NCBI RefSeq assembly: GCF_000424145.1
Contig: NZ_KE384138.1
Location: 350,522-414,521 of the forward strand
Origin: Butyrivibrio sp. AC2005
Lineage (GTDB): Bacteria > Bacillota > Clostridia > Lachnospirales > Lachnospiraceae
DNA: 64,000 bases
Direction of reading: 5' to 3'
This document shows, one piece after another, positions 1 to 6,625 of the stretch (the stretch's first letter is position 1; every line of letters starts with the position of its first letter). A program made the position numbers and the translations under genes. A model generated the notes under the pieces. The model did no database searches and was not told the origin of the DNA. It saw only the letters and a list, made by a program, of their open reading frames with translations.

Positions 1-1128
1 AGGTTCAGGGGCTTCTTCCAGTACCGGTGCTTCCTCGGCTACTGGTATTTCCTCTACTGCTGGTGCAGGAGTTTCTTCTATCACTGGAGCTGTCTCGGCC
101 ACGGGCACTTCTTCTACTGCAGGAACAGGAGTTTCTTCCACTACCGGTGCTGCTTCTGCTGCCGGTGCTTCCTCTACTGCAGGTGCTTCTTCTATCACTG
201 GAGCGGTCTCGGCTACCGGTACTTCTTCTACTGCAGGTGCAGGCACTTCATCTACTACTGACGTAGGTACTTCTTCCACTACTGGTGCTGCCTCAGCTAC
301 GGGTGCTTCTTCTACTACTGGAACTGCCTCGGCTACCGACACTTCTTCTACTGCTGGAGCTGGTGTTTCTTCCACTACCGGTGCTACCTCATCCACTGGC
401 ACTTCCTCTGCCGCTTGTGCAGGCGCTTCTTCCACTACCGGTGCTGCCTCAGCCATTGGCACTTCCTCTGCCGCTTGTGCAGGCGCTTCTTCCACTACTG
501 GTGCTGCTTCTGCTACCGGTACTTCCTCTACCGCAGGAACTGGTGCTTCTTCCACTACTGGAGCTGCTTCTGCTACTGGTGCTGCTTCTGCTACCGGTAC
601 TTCCTCTACTGCTGGTGCAGGCGCTTCTTCCACTACTGGAACAGCCTCGGCTGCTGGTGCTTCCTCTGCTGCTTGTGCAGGCGCTTCTTCCACTACTGGT
701 GCTGCTTCTGCTACTGGTACTTCCTCTACCGCAGGAACTGGTGCTTCTTCCACTACTGGAACAGCCTCGGCTGCTGGTACTTCCTCTACTACTGGCGCTG
801 GTGCTTCCTCTACCGCAGGTGCCGCTTCTGCCTTTGCCGCCTCAGCAGCAGCTGCCGCTGCTGCAGCCTCCTTTGCTTCAAAAGCAGCCACCTCTTCTGC
901 AAACGCAAGCTTCTCTAAATTTTTATCCACATCAGCTGCTGTTTCAGCATTAGCCATTGCTTCCATCATAGCTTCCGGAGTAGGCTCTGCTTTAGCCGCC
1001 GTGGTTCTTTTCCTTGTTGCTCTGGGTTTCTTTTCAGGTGCAGGAGCCTGTTCAGGCACAGGAGCCTGCTCAGGTGCAGATATCTGCTCAGTCATGGTTG
1101 CTTGTTCCTGTTCACTTGCATTTGCCAT
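1..1128 (-). CDS. Ala/Pro/Glu/Val-repeat protein, 5' part (runs off left edge)
   Basis: The frame is open for 376 codons from ATG at 1126-1128 to base 1, with an AGGAG site 7 nt upstream (1136-1140). Residues 1-60 are Gln/Pro/Lys-rich, with a basic stretch KKPRATRKR near 33-41. Next comes a predicted helical stretch (DKNLEKLAFAEEVAAFEAKEA), an Ala run, then at least 14 degenerate modules of the type APVVEEAPAPAVEEVPVAEA. The DNA repeats with a period near 60 bp, so this is a variable-number repeat tract. No signal peptide is visible, so the protein is probably cytoplasmic with an extended, charged linker. The functional C-terminal domain, if any, lies outside the window, so no function is assigned. 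Antisense frames here are Leu/Pro-rich shadows. Confidence 0.85.
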   Translation of the reverse strand, partial: MANASEQEQATMTEQISAPEQAPVPEQAPAPEKKPRATRKRTTAAKAEPTPEAMMEAMANAETAADVDKNLEKLAFAEEVAAFEAKEAAAAAAAAEAAKAEAAPAVEEAPAPVVEEVPAAEAVPVVEEAPVPAVEEVPVAEAAPVVEEAPAQAAEEAPAAEAVPVVEEAPAPAVEEVPVAEAAPVAEAAPVVEEAPVPAVEEVPVAEAAPVVEEAPAQAAEEVPMAEAAPVVEEAPAQAAEEVPVDEVAPVVEETPAPAVEEVSVAEAVPVVEEAPVAEAAPVVEEVPTSVVDEVPAPAVEEVPVAETAPVIEEAPAVEEAPAAEAAPVVEETPVPAVEEVPVAETAPVIEETPAPAVEEIPVAEEAPVLEEAPEP

Positions 1129-1235
1129 ATCAAATCTCCTTTGAGTTTCATATCTCATCTATAAACACATGCTCTTATATGACTAATACTGGTTCGCTTC
1201 CAGTACCCTTACACCATAGGCAAAATATCAGAAAT

Positions 1236-1314
1236 AGCCTACATATATATTATCTTTTAATCTTACTCAAATGAGAAATTAACTTCTTATAAAAAGACTA
1301 AATTCTTTCTTATC
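1236..1314. repeat. Direct repeat copy A (upstream of the repeat protein)
   Basis: About 78 bp of AT-rich sequence that recurs imperfectly at 1627-1705. Shared blocks include CCTACATATA, AAATTAACTTCTTATAA and GACTAAATT/AACTAAATT. Weaker similarity continues toward each downstream gene (GATATT-TGCC). It lies about 110 bp upstream of the repeat-protein start and probably carries its promoter, though no clear -35/-10 pair could be fixed. Confidence 0.6.
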
Positions 1315-1353
1315 AACTCAATCTTCCCATACCGAAAAGGAGATTAAAGCCAC

Positions 1354-1611
1354 CTAACAAACAATCATCGATATCCGGTTCCCACGTTTTTCCTCAGGGT
1401 TCCACTCATATTGAATCTGCTTTTCCACGCCCTTCAATACCTTCATCGAAAGATTATCTTTCATTTCCATGATATTCAGCCTGTCTCCGCCATAAAGTAT
1501 CGAAACATTGGCGTTTTCATTTTCTTCGGAATATTCCATTGTAACCAGAATATCGGGCTCATTCATAACCGGTATACATGTCAATACCTTCAAACATTGC
1601 AAAATGGGCAT
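1354..1611 (-). pseudogene. Probable 3' fragment of an ATPase-type anti-sigma/histidine-kinase-like gene
   Basis: An 85-codon frame whose C-terminal half (YGGDRLNIMEM, LSMKVLKGVEKQIQYEW, RISMIV) resembles the last strands of an HATPase_c_2 (RsbW-like) domain: a GGD-like turn followed by a terminal helix and strand. The ATP-binding N and G boxes are absent, and a full domain would need about 130 residues. The start lies inside direct-repeat copy B and has no convincing Shine-Dalgarno. The simplest reading is a gene remnant joined to a duplicated promoter segment. It could still be expressed as a short peptide. The family assignment is tentative. Confidence 0.4.
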
Positions 1612-1626
1612 AATATCACATATATC

Positions 1627-1705
1627 CTACATATAAATTATTTATTAACCTTACTCATATTAAAAATTAACTTCTTATAATAAAACTAAATTATTTATTA
1701 TCTTG
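1627..1705. repeat. Direct repeat copy B
   Basis: Imperfect second copy of 1236-1314, lying just upstream of the 85-codon fragment. The two copies have the same orientation and bracket the fragment, as expected from a local duplication or recombination. Confidence 0.6.
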
Positions 1706-1714
1706 TTCTCTCCA

Positions 1715-1756
1715 CAAAAATAAGACACCGAAAATCGTCTCCGATTCTCAGTGTCT
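1715..1756 (-). terminator. Rho-independent terminator of the rlmL-yfcE operon
   Basis: On the minus strand a stem AGACACTGAGAATCG pairs with CGATTTTCGGTGTCT, followed by TTATTTTTG, 20 nt past the stop at 1777. Confidence 0.75.
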
Positions 1757-1776
1757 CACTATAATTTACCAGGCCA

Positions 1777-2268
1777 TCAAAACAAATCCAAATATTTAAG
1801 TTCATAGGACAATTCGCCCTCATCATCAATTGTGATTATAATATATGATGGCTTTCTGCCCTCCTGCCTGGGATATGAGAGGCTTCCCGGATTGAACACA
1901 TACATTCCGTCAATCTCAGCCGCAACAGGCCTGTGGGTATGGCCGTAGATGACTACATCCGCACCTCTGACAAAGGCTTCTCTCTGGATCTCATCGCTTC
2001 CCATGTTAACAAGATATCTGTGTCCATGAGTTACAAAAAAGGTATGAGGCCAGACCTCAAATACCTGCTCGTCCGGAAGACTGCTGAAGAAATCGTTGTT
2101 ACCCTTTACAATGCGCATGGGTGCACCTGCAAGCTGCTGCATCTGCGTTTCACTTCCCTCTGTATCTCCACAATGAATTATAAGGTTAACAGGGCTCTCT
2201 TTCTCGATAACCCTGTAAAAATTTTCATCTTTTCTATGTGTATCACTAACTACAAGTATCTTGTGCAT
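1777..2268 (-). CDS. YfcE/MJ0936-type metallophosphoesterase
   Basis: A 163-residue protein with the calcineurin-like phosphoesterase motifs in order: VVSDTHR (res 6-12), HCGDTEG (32-38), KGNNDFF (55-61), THGHRY (80-85) and YGHTHRP (108-114). These supply the two-metal centre. Members of this family hydrolyse phosphodiesters in the cytoplasm, and the natural substrate is usually unknown. The length is typical. The start overlaps the rdgB stop (TAATG), so the two are translationally coupled as the last genes of a four-gene operon ending at the terminator at 1715-1756. Confidence 0.88.
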   Translation of the reverse strand: MHKILVVSDTHRKDENFYRVIEKESPVNLIIHCGDTEGSETQMQQLAGAPMRIVKGNNDFFSSLPDEQVFEVWPHTFFVTHGHRYLVNMGSDEIQREAFVRGADVVIYGHTHRPVAAEIDGMYVFNPGSLSYPRQEGRKPSYIIITIDDEGELSYELKYLDLF

Positions 2269-2864
2269 TATAACTTTTCCCTCATCATTCTGAGAGCCTT
2301 ACCTCTGTGACTGATTGCATTCTTCTCCTCAGGTGACAACTCTGCTGAAGTCTTGCCATATTCGGGCAGGAAAAATATGGGATCATATCCAAAACCATTC
2401 TCTCCCGCAATCTCATGGCCGATTATACCTTCCATGGTTGCTCTCACAACACACTCTCTTCCATCGGCCAGAACCGCACTTATAGCGCATACGAACCTTG
2501 CAGTGCGCTTATCATCCGGAACGCCCTCAAGCTTCTCAAGAATTTGCCTGTTCTTTTCGGAGTAAGGTGTGTCATGGCCAAGGAAACGTGCGGAATAGAT
2601 ACCCGGTGCTTTATCGAGGTAGTCAATCTCAAGACCGGAATCATCTGCCATTATGCAAAAATCCTTCATTCCCTTTTCCCTGCAGGCCTCGGCAACAGCT
2701 CTTGCCTTTATCATGGAATTTTCCTCAAAAGTGCTGCCATCCTCAACGATATCGAGGTCTATTCCCTCGTCCTTCATTGAATTGATTTCGGAAGTGAGAT
2801 CACCCATTATCTCCCTGATCTCTCTCATTTTATCGTTATTTCCTGTTGCAAATATTATTTTCAT
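2268..2864 (-). CDS. rdgB: RdgB/HAM1 XTP/dITP pyrophosphatase
   Basis: A 198-residue cytoplasmic house-cleaning enzyme that hydrolyses dITP, XTP and ITP to monophosphates and keeps deaminated purines out of DNA and RNA. The family signature is complete: ATGNNDKMREI near the N-terminus, MADDSGLEID (about 72-81), the PGIYSARFLG loop, ENGFGYDPIFF, the invariant Lys before AISHRGKAL near the C-terminus. It lies 12 nt after the amidase-like gene and overlaps the phosphoesterase start by one base. Length and motifs match Gram-positive RdgB. Confidence 0.95.
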   Translation of the reverse strand: MKIIFATGNNDKMREIREIMGDLTSEINSMKDEGIDLDIVEDGSTFEENSMIKARAVAEACREKGMKDFCIMADDSGLEIDYLDKAPGIYSARFLGHDTPYSEKNRQILEKLEGVPDDKRTARFVCAISAVLADGRECVVRATMEGIIGHEIAGENGFGYDPIFFLPEYGKTSAELSPEEKNAISHRGKALRMMREKL

Positions 2865-2876
2865 TCTTCTTCTCCA

Positions 2877-3884
2877 CTAATCAGCCTTCGTATTTATCTC
2901 TTCAAATGCAGCTATAATTCCGTCACCCACTCCGGTTGAACACTTTTCGATATAACTGTCCTTTTCAAGCTTGTCAAGGTCTACTCTGTTATTCAGATTT
3001 CCAATCGTGACAAAAGCGGTGGGAATCACTGAATCTGAGAGTCCTTCCATATCTGCTGCCGCAGTAAGGCCCAGTGCCTTATTATCGCTGGCAGAAACAA
3101 CACCCATCTCCAGCTTATCAGCAAGCTGAACATTGCCAAACTTTCTTATAAAAAACTTATCATTATAATAAGTTCTGATACCTGACTCACTTTCAGTTGT
3201 CTCATCTATACCAACTTTTATAAAGAGATCAGCCTTCGATTCCTTAAGCAGAGCCTGAAGCTCCTCATCTCCTGGTCTGTTTTCATCAAGAGTCGTAAAG
3301 TAAATCTTTACGCTCTCATTTCCCGTAAAATAGTTTCTGAGATATGGCACCATTTTAAGTCCTATCTCATCCACCGGGTCTATCACAACCACATTTTCAT
3401 AAAGATCCTCAGGCTTTGCGAAGCTTACTACTATCTCCTTATCTCCAAGAGATGTCTGATTTTCATAAAGTCCGTCCAGCTGAAAAGTGAGTCGGACCAT
3501 TCCCTTCTCATCAACAGCTGTAAACGTGCCCTGCTGTACACAGTCAAGGTCGGTTATCACTGCATTTTTGCTGTAAAAATCAACGCTCTTGCCCTTTATA
3601 TATAACACAAACTCATGCTGAACATGCCGTTCTTCAAGCGTAACGCTATCAGAATTCACTCCGCTTTCAAGCGGGATAACCAGTGTTCCCTTGCCCTTTT
3701 CAGAATCAGGCTCCTTAAGGTCAAGCAGATATTCCTTACCGTCCAGCTCTTTATAAAAAAACGCATTTTCCGCCTCTGCGATGATGACGCTCTTGGTGAC
3801 AGTTCTGAAAAACATGACACCCAGCGATAAAATGACGAAAATGCCTGTCAATATCGCAGTCGTTTTAAGTCTCTTTTCAATCAT
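2877..3884 (-). CDS. Degenerate N-acetylmuramoyl-L-alanine amidase-like membrane protein
   Basis: A 335-residue protein with an N-terminal signal anchor (res 10-28, hydrophobic after KRLK), so the body is extracytoplasmic. Residues 40-160 are a beta-rich region of unknown family. Residues 165-330 follow the Amidase_3 fold, but its zinc ligands are replaced: the usual DPGHGG is DPVDEIG (169-175), the second-His segment reads ADLFIKVGID (218-227), and the catalytic Glu segment is FVTIGNLNN (291-299). It is probably a non-catalytic cell-wall binding or regulatory protein. The start overlaps the upstream methyltransferase stop by 4 bp (ATGA). Confidence 0.75.
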   Translation of the reverse strand: MIEKRLKTTAILTGIFVILSLGVMFFRTVTKSVIIAEAENAFFYKELDGKEYLLDLKEPDSEKGKGTLVIPLESGVNSDSVTLEERHVQHEFVLYIKGKSVDFYSKNAVITDLDCVQQGTFTAVDEKGMVRLTFQLDGLYENQTSLGDKEIVVSFAKPEDLYENVVVIDPVDEIGLKMVPYLRNYFTGNESVKIYFTTLDENRPGDEELQALLKESKADLFIKVGIDETTESESGIRTYYNDKFFIRKFGNVQLADKLEMGVVSASDNKALGLTAAADMEGLSDSVIPTAFVTIGNLNNRVDLDKLEKDSYIEKCSTGVGDGIIAAFEEINTKAD

Positions 3885-5035
3885 TGCAGAAAGTCCCTTC
3901 TTGGCGGTTTAGGGCCCATATACTGATAAAAATATGTCTTGATCATGCCGTTATAAATCTTGCGATTCTTGTCCGCCTTCTTACCTATATCGCGCTCCGC
4001 CTTTTCATAAGCCGTAATGAGATACATTGACCATGAATCAAGCGCCTTGTATCTCTCGCCCAGAGTCTTATAGAGCTCAGGCAGTTCCTTCATTTCACCG
4101 ATTCTCTCACCATAGGGAGGGTTTGTGATGATGAAGCCATACTTTTTCCTGTGACTGAGCTCAGCAACAGGCCTTGCCTGAAAATGTATCATTTTCTCAA
4201 CGCCTGCCTTTTCAGCATTTATTCTTGCTATATCAATCACATCAGGATCAATGTCGTAGCCCTGAATATCCACATCTATGCCATGATTGATTTCTTCAGC
4301 GCACTCTTCTCTTACATCCTTCCAATTGCCTGGAGCAATCAGGTGTGTCCACTTCTCAGCTGTAAAATGTCTGTGCATTCCCGGTGCTATATTCGCAGCA
4401 ATCATGGCTGCCTCTATAGGAAAAGTTCCGCTTCCGCAGAAGGGATCAACCAGTATTCTATCCGCTCTCCAGGGTGTCAGCATCAAAAGTGCAGCCGCAA
4501 GGTTCTCGGCTATCGGTGCCTTCGCCTCCAGCTTTCTATAGCCTCTCTTGTGCAAAGAATCTCCTGTAGTATCAAGTGCCACAGTGACTTCATCCTTCAT
4601 CAGGAAAACACGAACCGGAAAGCTTTCACCTGTCTCCTCAAATCTTCTGATACCATAGATATCGCTAAGTCTGTCTACCATGGCTTTTTTCATGATGGAC
4701 TGAATATCCGAAGGGCTGAATAGCTTGCTTTTTACGCTGCTGGCCTTCTTTACCCAGAATTTTCCATCCTTGGGAATAAACTGCTCCCATGGAAGTGCCT
4801 TGGTTCCCTGATAGAGTTCCTCAAAGGTAATGGCCTTGAAGGAACCTATTTTAATAAGTACTCTCTCTGCTGTTCTAAGTCCGATATTGGCACGTACAAC
4901 AGCATCGGGATCACCTAAAAAGGTAACTCTTCCGTCAGCTACCTCCCGGATTTCGTAGCCAAGCTTTATTATTTCTTTTTTCAGTACTGACTCCAGGCCA
5001 AAGTGGCAGGGAGCAATCAAATCAAATCTTTGCAT
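3881..5035 (-). CDS. THUMP-domain class I rRNA methyltransferase (RlmL/YpsC-like)
   Basis: A 384-residue protein. An N-terminal ferredoxin-like/THUMP region (about 1-160) precedes a Rossmann methyltransferase with VDPFCGSGTFPIEAA (about 195-209) for SAM binding, YDIDPDVI for the ribose-binding acidic position, and the catalytic NPPYGER motif near 310. Family members make N2-methylguanosine in 23S rRNA. It is the size of single-domain Firmicute YpsC proteins rather than the fused E. coli RlmKL. First gene of the operon. Its 5' leader (5036-5230) has two inverted repeats. Confidence 0.9.
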   Translation of the reverse strand: MQRFDLIAPCHFGLESVLKKEIIKLGYEIREVADGRVTFLGDPDAVVRANIGLRTAERVLIKIGSFKAITFEELYQGTKALPWEQFIPKDGKFWVKKASSVKSKLFSPSDIQSIMKKAMVDRLSDIYGIRRFEETGESFPVRVFLMKDEVTVALDTTGDSLHKRGYRKLEAKAPIAENLAAALLMLTPWRADRILVDPFCGSGTFPIEAAMIAANIAPGMHRHFTAEKWTHLIAPGNWKDVREECAEEINHGIDVDIQGYDIDPDVIDIARINAEKAGVEKMIHFQARPVAELSHRKKYGFIITNPPYGERIGEMKELPELYKTLGERYKALDSWSMYLITAYEKAERDIGKKADKNRKIYNGMIKTYFYQYMGPKPPRRDFLQ

Positions 5036-5164
5036 GCTTCTTCCTTTATATTTGATTAACTTAACAGACCGTTATATTTTATCACAGATTAGGTAGTATA
5101 AAAAAATTTTTATTTCATCTGTTTTTGCTATAAAGTTTGTAATACTTCTGTCGATATACTTATT

Positions 5165-5229
5165 GCAGAACAAAAAGGACAATCTCCTTTTCTTAAATGA
5201 CCGGTATGGCGTCCCCACCCATGCCGGTC
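5165..5229 (-). promoter_or_regulatory. Structured 5' leader of the rlmL-like operon (two hairpins)
   Basis: On the minus strand a hairpin with arms GACCGGCATGG and CCATACCGGTC (5199-5229) is followed by a second short stem AAAAGGA-GATTG-TCCTTTTT that ends in Ts (about 5172-5192). It lies 130-190 nt before the start codon, so it could be an attenuator or a terminator of a short transcript. I could not match it to a named riboswitch. Confidence 0.35.
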
Positions 5230-5283
5230 TCCTCCCATTAATAGGGGTATTTTGAAAACAAAAAAATTTATTTAAATACATAC

Positions 5284-5311
5284 TTGACAATTATTGTTTC
5301 GATGCTATAAT
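5284..5311 (+). promoter_or_regulatory. Sigma-A promoter of the tRNA-Arg gene
   Basis: Perfect TTGACA (5284-5289) and TATAAT (5306-5311) separated by 16 bp, 31 bp before the tRNA. A strong consensus promoter as expected for a stable RNA gene. Confidence 0.85.
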
Positions 5312-5341
5312 TATTCTTGCTGCACGGGTTGTTGCAGATAT

Positions 5342-5415
5342 GTGTGTGTAGCTCAGCTGGATAGAGCGTCTGGCTACGGACCAGAAGGTCGAGGGTTCGA
5401 ATCCTTTCACACACG
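5342..5415 (+). tRNA. tRNA-Arg (anticodon ACG)
   Basis: A 74-nt cloverleaf. Acceptor arms GTGTGTG and CACACAC, D-arm GCTCAGCTGGATAGAGC, anticodon stem TCTGG/CCAGA with loop CTACGGA (anticodon ACG, read as ICG, codons CGN), and T-arm GGGTTCGAATCC. Discriminator G and no encoded CCA. It stands alone between its own promoter and terminator. Confidence 0.95.
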
Positions 5416-5421
5416 TTGATG

Positions 5422-5462
5422 AAAAAAGAGAGATAAGGCTTTAAGCCTTGTCTCTCTTTTTT
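5422..5462. terminator. Bidirectional terminator between tRNA-Arg and the HD-GYP gene
   Basis: The stem AAGAGAGATAAGGC pairs with GCCTTGTCTCTCTT around TTTA, with an A-run on one side and a T-run on the other. It can end transcripts from both convergent units. Confidence 0.85.
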
Positions 5463-5479
5463 GTTCGACGTGTGATTTT

Positions 5480-6622
5480 TTACTGGCTCAGCAGGCCGCT
5501 TCCGCCTGCGCTTTCGTTTGCTTCTTCCTCGGCTTTGGTTCTTGCAACCATTGCTTCCATTTCGGGACGGGCAATATCGAAGCAGGCCAGCATCTTTGTG
5601 GAGAATATTCCACTCTCTCCGTTTTTGATCATCTCATAAGCCTTGCTGGGGGCAAATGCAGATTTATAAACACGGTCACTTACAAGAGCGTCATAGACGT
5701 CAGCAAGCGAAGTAAGCTGCGCTGCAATAGAGATTTCCTCTCCCTTCAGCCCGTCGGGATATCCCTTGCCGTCGTATTTCTCATGATGATGTCTGCATAT
5801 ATCATAGCTGACCTCAAGATATTCCTTATCCTGCAGATCTGCAAGCATCTTAACAATCTCACAGCCCCTTGTGGTATGGGATTTCATTATGTCAAACTCA
5901 TCAGTGGTAAGACGTCCGGGCTTTAGCAGAATCGCATCAGGCACAGTGATTTTTCCTATATCATGCATTGCACTGGCGTTGGTAATGACCTCTATCTTGT
6001 GAGGTGTAAGCCCGAATTCCGGATAATTTCTCATTGCAACATTTCCAAGAATCTGCACAAAGCCCTTGATTCTCTTAAGATGATATCCGGATTCCAGGTT
6101 ACGGAACTCAACTATCGTACATATCGTATCAATTATTCTGCTGTTATAATCCCTTAGGCGCTCCTCCTGCTTTTTCAAAACCAGGAATTGCTTTTTCAAA
6201 ACCTTAGTCTGGTCGCTGACCTTCTGTTCAAGGTCCTGTTTGCTCATATTGAGCTCGATTGCTCTTTTTACACGATGTTTAACAATTATTGAATCAAATG
6301 GCTTATGAATTACATCGCTCGCGCCATTTTCATAACATTTTCTCTCTGTTTCCGCAGTAGCATCTGCAGTGATCATAAGTATCGGTATCTTATCCGGAAT
6401 CTTGTGCTTAAAAAGCTCTTCAAGAAGTCTGAAACCATCCATTTCAGGCATGACAATATCAAGCAGAATAGCCGCAATCTCACTCTTTTGATGAGCAATT
6501 ATCTCAAGTGCCTTGCGCCCATTCTCAGCTTCCAGGATGCCAAATTCATTCTTAAATATCTCACTAAGAATGCCTCTATTTATTTCGGTATCATCTACAA
6601 TCAGAATACTCTTGCCAGCCAC
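5480..6622 (-). CDS. Response regulator with HD-GYP domain (c-di-GMP phosphodiesterase)
   Basis: 380 residues. Residues 1-125 are a receiver domain with acidic pair D10/D11, phospho-acceptor D55 in LLDIVMPEMDG and K107. A coiled linker (130-160) leads to an HD-GYP domain with MHDIGKI (219-225), SHTTRGCEIV, and HHHEKYDGKGYPDG (278-291). HD-GYP proteins degrade c-di-GMP to pGpG/GMP, here presumably controlled by phosphorylation. The start is 3 bp after the stop of the DUF342 gene, so the two are co-transcribed. The hybrid kinase upstream is a plausible phosphate donor (inference). Confidence 0.92.
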   Translation of the reverse strand: MAGKSILIVDDTEINRGILSEIFKNEFGILEAENGRKALEIIAHQKSEIAAILLDIVMPEMDGFRLLEELFKHKIPDKIPILMITADATAETERKCYENGASDVIHKPFDSIIVKHRVKRAIELNMSKQDLEQKVSDQTKVLKKQFLVLKKQEERLRDYNSRIIDTICTIVEFRNLESGYHLKRIKGFVQILGNVAMRNYPEFGLTPHKIEVITNASAMHDIGKITVPDAILLKPGRLTTDEFDIMKSHTTRGCEIVKMLADLQDKEYLEVSYDICRHHHEKYDGKGYPDGLKGEEISIAAQLTSLADVYDALVSDRVYKSAFAPSKAYEMIKNGESGIFSTKMLACFDIARPEMEAMVARTKAEEEANESAGGSGLLSQ

Positions 6623-6625
6623 TTT

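Noticed and set aside
27..953. Long Leu/Pro-rich and Cys/Arg-rich plus-strand frames over the repeat tract
   Set aside because: They are antisense shadows of the minus-strand VEEAP repeat gene, which has a proper start and AGGAG site.
5072..5290. 72-codon minus-strand frame upstream of the rlmL-like gene
   Set aside because: It spans the leader hairpins, has no ribosome site and an unusual composition.
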